From G963667675 sp964291545 (GTDB lineage: Bacteria > Chloroflexota > Dehalococcoidia > Lucifugimonadales > UBA3495): a DNA stretch of 64,000 bases. Positions within the stretch are counted from its first letter, which is position 1. Each line of letters begins with the position of its first letter. Both the position numbers and the translations under genes were made by a program. The notes beneath the pieces were generated by a model, which was given only the letters and a program-made list of their open reading frames with translations, made no database searches and had not been told where the DNA came from. The stretch spans positions 1 through 64,000 of the forward strand of contig OZ219860.1 in the NCBI GenBank assembly GCA_964291545.2, given 5' to 3'. This document shows positions 51,137 through 60,761 of this stretch, one piece after another.

Positions 51137-52827
51137 TCCGCCACCTCCTTCAGGATCCTGGCGCCCATCCCCATGGCGGTCCGGACCAGAGGACTGTTCT
51201 GGGCCGGCGCCGCCGATGAGCCGCCGTTGCCGTTGTCTTCCGTCAACGTAAGCTTGAATTCATAGCCCTTGTCGAAACACTGGCGAATTACGTCGGATAG
51301 CATCCGCCTCCCCGTGGGGTCGTCCATTTCCTCCTGCATTCGTTCCATGTGGGTCCGGTGGGAGAAGGGCAGGCACAGGGTTTCCCCGTCCAAATACACC
51401 GATTCGGGCCGGCAGTCCTTCAGCAAAGCCCCAAGGAAATACTTCTTGCCTCGTTGCCGTGCCAGCGCCCGCACCGCGGCCGTCCAGGCCCCGGCCAGGT
51501 CGCCCTGTCCAGCTGTAGGAGGCGCAGCAGGGACGCGTTCCGGGACCGGCGGGCTGGAAGCGGCCGGGGCTGCGGCCGGGGTTGCCGCCGGCTGGCGCGC
51601 CGGCGCGGTTCCGGGAGGGTTGGCTGTCGCTGGTGGCCTCTGGGCCCCGTCGCTGCGCGAAACAGCCCGAGGGGCCGGCTGAGGACGGGCAGGCGCAGGA
51701 CGCTCCGGCGCCTTCACCGCGGCCGCCGGAGCCGTACCCGCAGAGGGCTCCGCCTGCGCCGTGCATATCTCCACCGCGGCCAGCTCCAGGGGCAAAGTGG
51801 ACGGCGCGTCGTAGCGCATGTTCACCTCTCCCCAGGTCTTCAACGCCTTCACTATCCTCCACGGCGGCAACTTTCCTACCAGTTCTCCCAGTTGCTTTAT
51901 GACGTGATCGGGAAGGTCCAGCGACTGCCCCGCGTTCCACTGCAAATGCATAACGGCCCTGAGCAACTCCTGGGTCTGCCGGTGCAATTGCCGCAGGTCG
52001 GTCCCGTCCCAGGCTGCCTGGTTGATGGCCTCCAGGGAAGCCGACGTATTGCCCATCAGGAGATGCGTCGCCAAGTCCAGCCACTGCTCCCCGTGTCCCA
52101 GCCCCAGCAGGTCCTCCACCTCGCTGAGGCCCACGCCGTCGGCTGAGGAAAGCACCAACTGTTCCAGGAGGTTTTGGGCGTCCCGCAGGCTTCCGGCGGC
52201 GGAGCGGGCCACCAGGCGCAATGCCTCGTCTTCCACCGCGGCCCCTTCAGCGTCGACCATCTCCTTCAAGCGGCCGTAGATAAGCTCGGAGGGGATACGG
52301 CGGAAGTCGAAACGCTGGCAGCGGGAAACAATGGTCGGAATTATCTTGTGGGCCTCGGTGGTGCACAGGATGAATATAACGTGGCCCGGCGGCTCTTCCA
52401 GGGTTTTCAGGAAGGCGTTGGCCGCCGCGTCGGTGAGCATGTGGGCCTCGTCTATGATGTACACCTTGCGGCTGCCCTGGGCCGGGGAAAAGTTGACCTT
52501 GTCCCGGATGTCCCTGATTTCGTCGATGCCCCGGTTGCTGGCGGCGTCCAGCTCGATGATGTCCATGAAGCGGCCGTCGTTGATCGCCTGGCAGATGGCG
52601 CACTGGTTGCAGGGGTCGCCGTCCTGCAGGTCCAGGCAGTTTGCCGCCTTGGCGATGATCCGGGCGGTGGTGGTCTTGCCGGATCCTCGCGGGCCGCAGA
52701 ACAGGTAGGAATGGGATATCCGGTCTTGCTTGACGGACTGCCGCAGCGTTGTGGCGACGTGCTCCTGCCCCACCAGCTCGGCAAAGCTGCCCGGACGCCA
52801 CTTACGGTAGTAGACCTGGGTGGTCAT
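51133..52827 (-). CDS. dnaX: DNA polymerase III subunits gamma/tau
   Basis: Clamp-loader ATPase of 564 residues. Walker A GPRGSGKTTTARII, zinc-binding CLDLQDGDPCNQCAIC, Walker B VYIIDEAHML and the sensor SRCQRFDF are present. A Pro/Ala-rich linker (about residues 370-450) leads to a C-terminal domain like that of tau (LAGAWTAAVRALARQRGKKY). Gene is in the classic dnaX-ybaB-recR order. Overlaps ybeY and ybaB by ATGA on both sides. I see no programmed frameshift hairpin for a separate gamma form. Confidence 0.96.
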   Translation of the reverse strand: MTTQVYYRKWRPGSFAELVGQEHVATTLRQSVKQDRISHSYLFCGPRGSGKTTTARIIAKAANCLDLQDGDPCNQCAICQAINDGRFMDIIELDAASNRGIDEIRDIRDKVNFSPAQGSRKVYIIDEAHMLTDAAANAFLKTLEEPPGHVIFILCTTEAHKIIPTIVSRCQRFDFRRIPSELIYGRLKEMVDAEGAAVEDEALRLVARSAAGSLRDAQNLLEQLVLSSADGVGLSEVEDLLGLGHGEQWLDLATHLLMGNTSASLEAINQAAWDGTDLRQLHRQTQELLRAVMHLQWNAGQSLDLPDHVIKQLGELVGKLPPWRIVKALKTWGEVNMRYDAPSTLPLELAAVEICTAQAEPSAGTAPAAAVKAPERPAPARPQPAPRAVSRSDGAQRPPATANPPGTAPARQPAATPAAAPAASSPPVPERVPAAPPTAGQGDLAGAWTAAVRALARQRGKKYFLGALLKDCRPESVYLDGETLCLPFSHRTHMERMQEEMDDPTGRRMLSDVIRQCFDKGYEFKLTLTEDNGNGGSSAAPAQNSPLVRTAMGMGARILKEVAE

Positions 52828-53348
52828 CTAACCCGCGTCCTGTCGTCGGTGGAAGCCGGCAGCGCTTCCAGGGCGGCGCGCTCTTTTGCCTGCATCTCGG
52901 CCTGTTCCTGGGGGTCCGCGTGGTCATGGCCGGCCAGGTGCAGCACCCCGTGTACGGTCAGCAAGGCAAGTTCATCTCCCAGGGCGACGCCTCGCTGCTC
53001 CGCCTGCCTCTTGGCCTGCGGGTAAGCGATGACTACTTCGCCCATGGGGGCGGCCTCGCCGGGAGGAAAGACAAAGTCAGGCACGTCGCCGCCTTGGGAG
53101 TCGGGTTGAGCGGACTCGCCCTCCCAGTGGCCCGAGAAAGAAGCGGAGAAAGCAAGGACGTCGGTCACCTCGTCCAGCCCCCGGTAGTCCCGGTTCAGGT
53201 CCCTGATCGTCTCGTCGCTGGTCACCGCCAAGCTCACCTGGCAAGCCTCACCGTTAGGACAGGCGACTCCCAGGGCCCTTTCCACCGCCGCCCGTAGCCG
53301 GTCTTCCTGCACCAAGCCCCCAAAGGCTTGGTCGACGGAAATGTCCAC
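52824..53348 (-). CDS. ybeY: endoribonuclease YbeY
   Basis: rRNA maturation and quality-control RNase. 174 residues with the zinc-binding motif HGVLHLAGHDH; LNRDYRGLDEVTDVLAFS precedes it as in other family members. Start is GTG 53348 (weak ribosome site). First gene of the minus-strand run with dnaX. An acidic/Ser-rich insertion (SGHWEGESAQPDSQGG) makes it longer than the 150-residue norm. Confidence 0.93.
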   Translation of the reverse strand: MDISVDQAFGGLVQEDRLRAAVERALGVACPNGEACQVSLAVTSDETIRDLNRDYRGLDEVTDVLAFSASFSGHWEGESAQPDSQGGDVPDFVFPPGEAAPMGEVVIAYPQAKRQAEQRGVALGDELALLTVHGVLHLAGHDHADPQEQAEMQAKERAALEALPASTDDRTRVR

Positions 53349-53502
53349 TTGATTAGCGATTCAGATGCTCCCTGGGGGCCGTTCGGCATTGGCCGACGGG
53401 GGTCGGCGAGGCCGGCCGGGGATATCGAGGCCGGGAGGTTGCGCCCAATTATACCCGGCGGCGGTTGGGGCCACAAGGAGCATCTGGCCATGGCGGGCGG
53501 CG

Positions 53503-53529
53503 TTGGTTGCCGGGGAGTTTGTGTATAAT
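53503..53529 (+). promoter_or_regulatory. possible promoter of the Mo-hydroxylase gene
   Basis: A perfect TATAAT at 53524-53529; the -35 is poor (TTGGTT at 53503-53508, spacing only 15). About 50 bases before GTG 53580. Confidence 0.4.
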
Positions 53530-53579
53530 GTTGGCGGCTTTAGCCAGGCTGTATTGCATATATTACGATTGCCAAGGCG

Positions 53580-55898
53580 GTGTCTTTGACCACCACAGAG
53601 TCCGCGGGTAAGCGCAAGTTCAAAATACTGGGCACCAGGCCCATTCGCCACGACGCCTTGGAGAAGGTCACCGGCCAGGCCCGCTACGGCGCCGACATCA
53701 TGCTTCCCGGCCTCCTCCACGGCAAGATACTGCGCAGCCCCCACGCCCACGCCCGCATCAAGTCCATAGACTACAGCGAAGCCCTCAAGCTGCCCGGCGT
53801 CAAGGCGGTGGTCACATCCGAGGACCTCCCCCAGTTATCGGGCAGGCCCGAGGACGTGGCCGCGGGCGCCGCGGTGAACCCCCTCTTTCTCAGCAACAAC
53901 GTCCTGGCCGCCGATAAGGTGCTGTACCAGGGCCATGCCGTCGCCGCCGTCGCCGCCGAAAGCCCCCACCTGGCCGAAGAGGCCTTGGCGCTGATCAACG
54001 TGGAATACGAACCTCTCCAGGCGGTGTTCGACGTGAAGGAAGCCATGGAGCCCGGCGCGCCCATCCTCCATGAACGGCTGCACACCACGGAAGGCGGCTT
54101 CTTCCGCCCCGGCGGCCTGCGGGACGACGACGACCGGTCCGCCCAGTCCAACGTGTCCAGTCACGTCGTTTACCAGGTGGGGGACGCGGAGCAGGGCTTC
54201 CGGCAGGCCGACGTCGTGCTGGAACGGGAGTTCCGCACCAACATGGTGCACCAGGGCTACATCGAGCCCCATACCGCCACCGCCATGTGGAACACCGACG
54301 GCAAACTCACCGTGTGGGACAGCTCCCAGGGCCAGTTTGCCATGCGCGACGGCACCGCCGCGGTGCTGGGCCTCCCCGTCTCCCAGGTAAAGGTCGTGCC
54401 CATGGAAATCGGCGGGGGGTTCGGCGGCAAGCTCTGCGTTTATTCCGAGCCGGTGGCTGCGCTCCTCTCCCGGAAGACCGGCCGCCCCGTCAAGGTGACG
54501 CTGACCCGGGCCGAGGACTTCGAGGCTACGGGGCCCGCTTCCGGCTGTTACATCAAGGCCAAGATGGGGGTTACCAAGGACGGCCGCATCACCGCCACCG
54601 AAGCCAGGTTGATTATTGAAGCCGGAGCGTTCCCCGGCGCTCCCATCCACTACGCCAGTTCCTTTATATTCCGCCCCTACGACATACCCAACATGCGGGT
54701 GGAAGCCTACGACGTGGTGGTCAACAAGCCCAAGGTGGCGTCCTACCGCGCTCCCTGCGGCCCCCCAGTCGGGTTCGCCGGCGAGACCCTGGTGGACGAG
54801 ATTGCCGAGACCCTGGGCATGGACCCTCTGGAGTTCCGGCTGAAGAACGGCGCCAAAGAGGGTTCCCGCAGGGTCAACGGCCTTACGTACCGCCGCGTCG
54901 GATGCCTGGAAACCCTGCAGGCGGCCAAGGACCACCCGCACTACCAGGCCCCGATTAAAGGGCCCTACCGCGGCCGGGGAGTCGCAGCCGCCGGCACCGC
55001 CAACATAACCGGAGCGAGTTGCGTGGTGCTGAATCTGAATGAAGACGGCACCGTCAACCTCATAGAGGGCTCCTCCGACCTGGCCGGAAACCGTACCGTA
55101 GCCGCCATGTACGTAGCCGAAATCCTGGGCATTCCTGCCGAGGACGTTCACCCAAGGGTGGTGGACACCGACGCCATCGGGTACACCGGCACCAGCGCCG
55201 GCAGCAGCACCGTTTTCCGCATCGGCTGGGCCTGCGTCGAGGCTGCCGAGAGCGTGGTGCGGCAGTTGAAGCAACGGGCTGCCCTGATCTGGGAGGTCTC
55301 CCCGGATGAAGTCGATACCCAGGACGGCGTCTACTTTCACCAGGCAGACCCCGAACTGCGCCTGACCCTGCAGGAACTGGCCGCCAAGCTTAATTCCACC
55401 GGCGGCCCGATAGTTGGGGAGGCCGCAGGCGACTGGGGCGGCGAGACCACCGGCTTTGCCGTCCACGTGGTAGACGTCGAGGTGGACCCAGACACCGGAA
55501 AGACCCAAATCCTGCGCTACACTGCCTTCCAGGACCCCGGCATTGCCGTGCATCCGGGCTACGTGGAAGGCCAGATGCAGGGCGCCGCGGTGCAGGGCAT
55601 AGGCATGGCGCTTAACGAGGAGTACGTCTCCAACGACAAGGGAAAGATGCTCAACGCGTCCCTGTTGGACTACCGTATGCCCGTCAGCATGGACCTGCCC
55701 ATGATCGACGCCCAGATAGTGGAGGTCCCCAATCCCCACCACCCCATGGGCGTCCGCGGCGCGGGGGAGGTATCCATCATCCCGCCCGTCCCCGCCGTCG
55801 CCAACGCCATATACGACGCGGTGGGAGTCCGGATGAGGGAGATGCCCATGTCCCCGGCGGCGGTCTTGGAGGCCCTCTGGAAAAAGCAGTCCCATTAA
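53580..55898 (+). CDS. xanthine dehydrogenase-family molybdopterin-binding subunit
   Basis: 772-residue large subunit of a molybdenum hydroxylase (xanthine oxidase/CO dehydrogenase CoxL/aldehyde oxidoreductase superfamily). RHDALEKVTGQARYGADI opens the a/b-hammerhead; EIGGGFGGKL is a Mo-cofactor loop and MGVRGAGEVSIIPPVPAV near the end holds the catalytic Glu region. No adjacent 2Fe-2S or FAD subunit. The substrate is not readable; the family includes hydroxylases for aromatic N-heterocycles and aldehydes. Start GTG 53580; TTG 53586 with AAGG eight bases upstream is an alternative. Upstream of two LLM monooxygenases. Confidence 0.92.
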   Translation: MSLTTTESAGKRKFKILGTRPIRHDALEKVTGQARYGADIMLPGLLHGKILRSPHAHARIKSIDYSEALKLPGVKAVVTSEDLPQLSGRPEDVAAGAAVNPLFLSNNVLAADKVLYQGHAVAAVAAESPHLAEEALALINVEYEPLQAVFDVKEAMEPGAPILHERLHTTEGGFFRPGGLRDDDDRSAQSNVSSHVVYQVGDAEQGFRQADVVLEREFRTNMVHQGYIEPHTATAMWNTDGKLTVWDSSQGQFAMRDGTAAVLGLPVSQVKVVPMEIGGGFGGKLCVYSEPVAALLSRKTGRPVKVTLTRAEDFEATGPASGCYIKAKMGVTKDGRITATEARLIIEAGAFPGAPIHYASSFIFRPYDIPNMRVEAYDVVVNKPKVASYRAPCGPPVGFAGETLVDEIAETLGMDPLEFRLKNGAKEGSRRVNGLTYRRVGCLETLQAAKDHPHYQAPIKGPYRGRGVAAAGTANITGASCVVLNLNEDGTVNLIEGSSDLAGNRTVAAMYVAEILGIPAEDVHPRVVDTDAIGYTGTSAGSSTVFRIGWACVEAAESVVRQLKQRAALIWEVSPDEVDTQDGVYFHQADPELRLTLQELAAKLNSTGGPIVGEAAGDWGGETTGFAVHVVDVEVDPDTGKTQILRYTAFQDPGIAVHPGYVEGQMQGAAVQGIGMALNEEYVSNDKGKMLNASLLDYRMPVSMDLPMIDAQIVEVPNPHHPMGVRGAGEVSIIPPVPAVANAIYDAVGVRMREMPMSPAAVLEALWKKQSH

Positions 55899-55965
55899 GA
55901 CCGCGGCAGGCTCAGCCGGAGCCCCCGGCCAACCATACCAGCGATAGATGTAATAGGAGAAAACA

Positions 55966-56889
55966 ATGAAGTTCGGCATCATGCTGCCCCATTACCGCAC
56001 CGTTGCTTCCACCGAGGCCATTACCAAGATGGCCAAAAGAACTGAAGAACTGGGTTACCATTCGATATGGGTCACCGACCTGATTATGGTGCCCCACGTC
56101 GCCCTTGCCCTCTTCGGCCCGTCCTTCTACGAGGCCACCGCCGTCTTGTCTTACGTTGCCGGCATTACCAGCAAAATCCGCATCGGCGCCAGCGTCATCG
56201 CCCTGCCCTTCCGCAATCCCATCCACATGGCCAAGGTCGCCTCCACCATAGACGCGCTGTCCAACGGCAGGCTCATCCTGGGCGTGGGCCTCGGCGGTCC
56301 CGAGTCCGAGTCCCGGCAGATGGGCAAGATAGGCGAGAACATGGGCGTCACTCGCGGCGCCCGGTCCGACGAGGCCATCCGCATCTTCAAAGAAATGTGG
56401 ACCAGCGACAACCCGACGGTAGACACCGAGAACTATCAGATTTCCGACATCTACGTCGAACCCAGGCCGGTGCAAAAGCCCCACATGCCCATCTGGGTCG
56501 GCGGCAACACCCAGCGGGCGCTCAGGCGCACCGTCGAGTTCGGCGAGGTTTGGCACCCGGCCAGGGCCCCCTTCGAGTTCGTGGCCGACATGGCGCAACG
56601 GCTAACGCGCATAGCCGAGCGGGCCGGGCGGGACCCCCAGGAAATCGGCATTGCCCCGCGCCAACCGATGAAAATCGGGTCGGATCAGGCCCTGCGCAAC
56701 CCCGATACACCCCTCCTGGGAACGGCCCAGGAGGTCATCGACAACGTGGGCCGGTTCCGCGACATCGGGGCCGAGTACCTGGTCTTGGACACCTTCTCCG
56801 TCCCGGCGCTGTACAACGAGACCGCCGACGACTGCCTGGAGACCGTGGAGCGATTCGCCGCCGAGGTCATGCCCCACTTCAAAGACTGA
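55966..56889 (+). CDS. LLM class flavin-dependent oxidoreductase, copy 1
   Basis: Bacterial-luciferase-like monooxygenase, 307 residues, F420- or FMN-dependent TIM barrel. MKFGIMLPHYRTVASTEAI begins the barrel; SIWVTDLIMVP, IRIGASVIALPFRNPIHMAK and RLILGVGLGGPESES are family features, and PIWVGGNTQRALRRTVEFGE is the later phosphate-binding part. TAGGAG lies before ATG 55966. Such genes are highly multiplied in SAR202 Chloroflexota and thought to oxidise recalcitrant organic molecules; that role is not tested here. Confidence 0.92.
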   Translation: MKFGIMLPHYRTVASTEAITKMAKRTEELGYHSIWVTDLIMVPHVALALFGPSFYEATAVLSYVAGITSKIRIGASVIALPFRNPIHMAKVASTIDALSNGRLILGVGLGGPESESRQMGKIGENMGVTRGARSDEAIRIFKEMWTSDNPTVDTENYQISDIYVEPRPVQKPHMPIWVGGNTQRALRRTVEFGEVWHPARAPFEFVADMAQRLTRIAERAGRDPQEIGIAPRQPMKIGSDQALRNPDTPLLGTAQEVIDNVGRFRDIGAEYLVLDTFSVPALYNETADDCLETVERFAAEVMPHFKD

Positions 56890-56923
56890 TAGCCGGCTAG
56901 ACAATTACAGGGAGCCCACAACG

Positions 56924-57844
56924 ATGAAATTCGGCATCATGCTGCCCCATTACCGCCCCGTCGCCTCAACCGAGGCCATAGCCCAAATGGCCAAAAGGGC
57001 CGAGGAGTTGGGGTTCGATTCGGTGTGGGTCACCGACCTCATCGCTGTGCCCAACATCGCCTATGACCGCTTCGGCCCCATCTTTTACGAGTGCACCACC
57101 GTCCTTTCTTACGTCGCCGCCATTACCAGCAAGGTCCGTCTGGGCTCCAGCGTCATCGCCGTGCCCTTCCGTAACGCCATACTCATGGCCAAGATCGCCG
57201 CCAGCATCGATGCCCTTTCCCACGGCAGGTTCATCCTTGGCGTGGGCGTCGCCGGGGCCCAGTCCGAAATGCTGCAAATGGGCGTGCGGGACGACGGCCG
57301 GGGGGCCAAGCGGGGCCAACGCGCCGACGAGGCCCTGCGGATTTTCCGGGAGGTGTGGACCAGCGACAACCCGTCCGTAAACACCGAGAACTACGAAATA
57401 TCGGACTTCCAGCTGCTGCCCAAGCCGGTGCAGCAGCCCTTGCCCATTTGGGTCGGAGGCAACTCCCGGCGGGCCCTGAGGCGGACCGTCGAGTTCGGCG
57501 AGGTATGGAATCCGGCCAGGCCGACCATAGCCGAAGTGGAGGCGATGGCCCCCCGGCTTAGGAGAATGGCTGAGGCCGCCGGGCGAGACCCCAACGACTT
57601 CGGCATTGCCCCGCGGATACCGACGAAACTGGTGACCGACGAGTCCCTCTGTAACGATGTGAACCCCCTGCTGGGCACTCCGCAGCAGGTCATCGACAAC
57701 GTGGGGCGGTTCCGCGACGCCGGCGTGACTTCCTTTGTTATTGACACCTTCAGCATCCCGGAGTTGTACGGCGAAACGACCGAAGACATTTTCAACACCA
57801 TGGAGCGGTTCGCCGCCGAGGTCGTGCCCCACTTCCGGGACTAG
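56924..57844 (+). CDS. LLM class flavin-dependent oxidoreductase, copy 2
   Basis: 306 residues, a tandem paralogue of the preceding gene (identical opening MKFGIMLPHYR, then VASTEAIAQMAKRAEELGFD), roughly two-thirds identical by eye. Conserved sites include DSVWVTDLIAVPN, VRLGSSVIAVPFRNAILMAK and LPIWVGGNSRRALRRTVEF. AGGGAG precedes ATG 56924. The 35-base gap to copy 1 implies one transcript. The pair may form a homo- or heterodimer or act on related substrates. Confidence 0.92.
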   Translation: MKFGIMLPHYRPVASTEAIAQMAKRAEELGFDSVWVTDLIAVPNIAYDRFGPIFYECTTVLSYVAAITSKVRLGSSVIAVPFRNAILMAKIAASIDALSHGRFILGVGVAGAQSEMLQMGVRDDGRGAKRGQRADEALRIFREVWTSDNPSVNTENYEISDFQLLPKPVQQPLPIWVGGNSRRALRRTVEFGEVWNPARPTIAEVEAMAPRLRRMAEAAGRDPNDFGIAPRIPTKLVTDESLCNDVNPLLGTPQQVIDNVGRFRDAGVTSFVIDTFSIPELYGETTEDIFNTMERFAAEVVPHFRD

Positions 57845-57872
57845 GCCGCCGGGCTATGGCCCCGCCGGTACG

Positions 57873-59618
57873 CTAGTCCTCCCCGTGCAGGCTCTCGCCC
57901 CTCAGCAGCCTCGCCGCAATGTCGTAGGTCTGTCCCCTGGCCCGCACCGTCGGCGAGTGGGCGGCCAGGAACCGGGCCGCGCCCAGCAGTATGTGGCCTC
58001 CCGCGGGACGCCCCGCGAAATTCCGGTATTGCCGCAGCCCCGACTCGTATATCTGGAACATGTGGAACCCCGCGTCCTCCCGGAGCAACGCGCTGCCCAG
58101 GGCCCGGACCAATTCGTCCTCCTGACCCCTGGCTATCATGTCCGCCGCCACCAGGGCGGTATCGTCCACTTGCCCCTGTCCGTCGAACTCGTGCAGCAGG
58201 TCTTCCGTCGCCGAGCTCCGTCCTAGGGGCGCCGGGATAGCCTGCTTGGGCACGTTCAGGAACCGCTCCAGGTAGACCGACATCGCCCCGTCGAAAATCC
58301 CCCGCGCCAGCAGGTTCGAAGGCGCTCGCCTCATCGCCTGGTCCACGGCGTTGGCGTAGGTGAAAGAATGGTGGATCGTATCCCAGTCGGAGAACTCATT
58401 GGTCACCCGGAAATGCACCGCCCGCCGGGCGGCCGCATAGGCCACCGCCGCGGAAAGCTCCGTCAGTGGCGCCCCTTGCCGCACCAACCCGGCCATCTCC
58501 GACAGGGTGTCCCTGGGGTCGCCGTCCATAATCTGCTCGGCCAGTTCTTCGTGGCCCTGCCAGTCGGCCATCCTTCCGCCGCCCTCCGCAATCAGACCGT
58601 CCAGTTCCGAGTAAACCTCCGTCAATAGACCGGCCAGGTCCACCGGATGCCGCCAGGCCGAGGTCTCCTCCATCCGCGGGGCATCTATCATGTTGGCCCT
58701 GGGAATCAGTGACGGCAGCACCTCCTCGGCGTATTCCCATCCGATGTGGTCCAGCAACTCGAAGGCCTTGTTGGCGAAGTCCAGCGAGTGCCCGCCTCCC
58801 AGGAACAGGTGATCGGTGCAGGCCGCAAAAATCATGTCCGCGACGGCTTTGGGTCCCAGGCCGATCCTGATGGCCGTCCGCAGCGTCCGCTCCGCGGCAT
58901 TGCCCGAACGCAGGTGTACGAACCGGCGGAACCACTCCAGGTACCGCTCCGGCCGGGTCTCCGAGGTGTCCAGCGGCCCCAGGTCGAAGTTGGGAGGCTC
59001 GTCGGCAGTGTCTCCGGCAACCTGAAGCACGCCGTGATACAGCGCCAGCGGCCGGTCCTCCTCGTTCAAATACGGCGCCACGTTGGCCATCGCCGTCAAG
59101 ATAGAAAGTCCCGCAGTCCACCCGTCGGCCCGGTTCCGGACGCCGAACAGGGCCGCTTGCCGGACGATTTCCTGGTTATGGCCGATGCCGCTGAGGCCGA
59201 TGACGCTCTTGGCCATAACCAGCCTGATGTTTTGCTTCAACCCCTCGTCCAGCTTCCTGCGCCAGTGGGGAAGCCGCTCCTCCACGATGGGCGTGGGGTC
59301 CAGCCACACCCTACCGTCCCTGACCTCGGCGTAGAACGAGGTCACGTCGTCGGCAAAGGGGTCGAAAGTGCAGCCCCCGGCCAGGTCGAACTTGGCGTGG
59401 TGCCAGTGGCACGTCAGGATTCCGTCTCCCACCGTGCCCCGGTGCAGGGGAAATCCCATGTGGGGACAGCGGTTGTCCAGGGCGTACACCTTGCCCTGGT
59501 CCATCAGCACCAACACCGTATGGCCGTCCACCGACGCCACCTTGAAGCCCTCGGCCCGCAGCTCCTCCTCGGAACACACTTCGACCCTGGCATCCTTCCG
59601 TGTTTCCAGCGTTGTCAT
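57873..59618 (-). CDS. Rieske 2Fe-2S domain protein fused to a large helical domain
   Basis: 581 residues. The first 110 are a Rieske ferredoxin: CPHMGFPLHRG (C51, H53) and ILTCHWHHAKFD (C70, H73) bind the 2Fe-2S cluster. The remaining 470 residues have no oxygenase iron site that I recognise; they are alpha-helical with conserved pieces such as FLGGGHSLDFANKAFELLDH and RAVHFRVTNEF. The same architecture occurs in actinobacterial and Chloroflexota proteins of unknown activity. ATG 59618; it converges on the LLM pair. Possible electron supply to the neighbouring monooxygenases is inference. Confidence 0.85.
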   Translation of the reverse strand: MTTLETRKDARVEVCSEEELRAEGFKVASVDGHTVLVLMDQGKVYALDNRCPHMGFPLHRGTVGDGILTCHWHHAKFDLAGGCTFDPFADDVTSFYAEVRDGRVWLDPTPIVEERLPHWRRKLDEGLKQNIRLVMAKSVIGLSGIGHNQEIVRQAALFGVRNRADGWTAGLSILTAMANVAPYLNEEDRPLALYHGVLQVAGDTADEPPNFDLGPLDTSETRPERYLEWFRRFVHLRSGNAAERTLRTAIRIGLGPKAVADMIFAACTDHLFLGGGHSLDFANKAFELLDHIGWEYAEEVLPSLIPRANMIDAPRMEETSAWRHPVDLAGLLTEVYSELDGLIAEGGGRMADWQGHEELAEQIMDGDPRDTLSEMAGLVRQGAPLTELSAAVAYAAARRAVHFRVTNEFSDWDTIHHSFTYANAVDQAMRRAPSNLLARGIFDGAMSVYLERFLNVPKQAIPAPLGRSSATEDLLHEFDGQGQVDDTALVAADMIARGQEDELVRALGSALLREDAGFHMFQIYESGLRQYRNFAGRPAGGHILLGAARFLAAHSPTVRARGQTYDIAARLLRGESLHGED

Positions 59619-60061
59619 GGCCTGCCTCCCAGCGACGCTCTGTTACAGCGCCGATTCTCAGCCGGGATACCCCACTTGCCCCCACCCTGCTTCAGAAGAA
59701 AGCCTTTGCCTTCTTAACATAATTGTAGCACCGTGCCAGAGGAGACATCGCTTAGGCTGAGGTTGGCGCAACGGGCTCCATCGCAGATTACTGACACACA
59801 GGCCATTGCCAACTCCGAGCGCTACTCCGTATGCTACCCATAGGTTGCTATCGCCTTGCCGAAGCTACGAGCCTGTTCCCAGGCAGTGTGGCTCAGAATG
59901 GCTCACAATGGCGCTAGAAAAAAGAGTCCGGCCTCTGCCGTGCTAGTGACGGCATCGGGTTGCGATAAGGCTCTCGAACCAACGAAGCGAGGTTTTCTCT
60001 TCCCCCAGTTTCCATTCATTCGCTTGACAGCCCGCCGCAGGGATCGTGACAATGGAGGCCA
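59619..60061. other. intergenic region, no gene recognised
   Basis: About 440 bases between the divergent Rieske and DUF4145 genes. Small open frames lack domains. TTGACA at 60024-60029 with a weak GACAAT downstream may start DUF4145 transcription very close to its ATG. Nothing repetitive or tRNA-like was seen. Confidence 0.45.
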
Positions 60062-60727
60062 ATGAGCTCTACTAGTATTAAGTGTCCCCACTGTCTCGTA
60101 GTTTTTCACAGACCAAGCCCTAATTTCAGCCAATTAGGGCCTGACCCGGATGGGTACTGGTGGGTTGAACACATGAAATGCCCAGATTGCTCGAAAGTGA
60201 TTGTGTGGTTAGTAGTCTCCACAGATGAATCTCGCTTTGATGGGAACGCTATATTGGTGCGTCCTAGAGGGACGAATCGCCAACCCGTGCCCCCGGAAGT
60301 ACCAGGCGAATTTGCAGATGACTACCGTGAAGCTTGCCTTGTACTTGCTGACAGCCCCAAGTCTAGTGCTGCCTTAAGTCGGAGATGCCTGCAGCACATT
60401 CTGAGGGAGAAGGCAGGTGTGAAGAATTCGAATGACTTAGCCAAGGCGATAGAGGAAGTCATTGACAACCGGGCTGTCCCGTCGGACATCTCGGCATCTC
60501 TCGACGCAGTCCGCAATATAGGAAACTTCTCGGCACACCCCAACAAGAGCCAGAATACCGGCGAGATAGTCGACGTGGAACCAATAGAGGCCGAGTGGTG
60601 CCTCGACACCATCGAGATTTTGTTCGACTACTACTTCGTGAAACCCGCCAACATAAAGCAGCGGACCGTGGCTCTGAACATGAAGTTGGCCGATGCCGGT
60701 AAGCCTCAGATGCCGGTTGAGAACTGA
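60062..60727 (+). CDS. DUF4145 domain protein with N-terminal zinc ribbon
   Basis: 221 residues. A zinc ribbon (CPHC at 8-11 and CPDC at 40-43) precedes the DUF4145 domain: YREACLVLADSPKSSAALSRRCLQHILREKAG, then SLDAVRNIGNFSAHPNKSQNT with the RNIGNxxAH motif. DUF4145 occurs in restriction and defence-linked proteins and as stand-alone genes; molecular function is not known. GGAGG lies four bases before ATG 60062. Codon use looks more AT-rich than the rest of the window, as does the following gene, which may mark a small acquired island. Confidence 0.85.
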   Translation: MSSTSIKCPHCLVVFHRPSPNFSQLGPDPDGYWWVEHMKCPDCSKVIVWLVVSTDESRFDGNAILVRPRGTNRQPVPPEVPGEFADDYREACLVLADSPKSSAALSRRCLQHILREKAGVKNSNDLAKAIEEVIDNRAVPSDISASLDAVRNIGNFSAHPNKSQNTGEIVDVEPIEAEWCLDTIEILFDYYFVKPANIKQRTVALNMKLADAGKPQMPVEN

Positions 60728-60761
60728 GGGGCTGGGATATCCCCAAGGGGGAGTTTTAGCG

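Noticed and set aside
53835..55982. 715-codon open frame antisense to the Mo-hydroxylase gene
   Set aside because: No recognisable domain; the sense strand has clear family motifs and the length comes from high GC at third positions.
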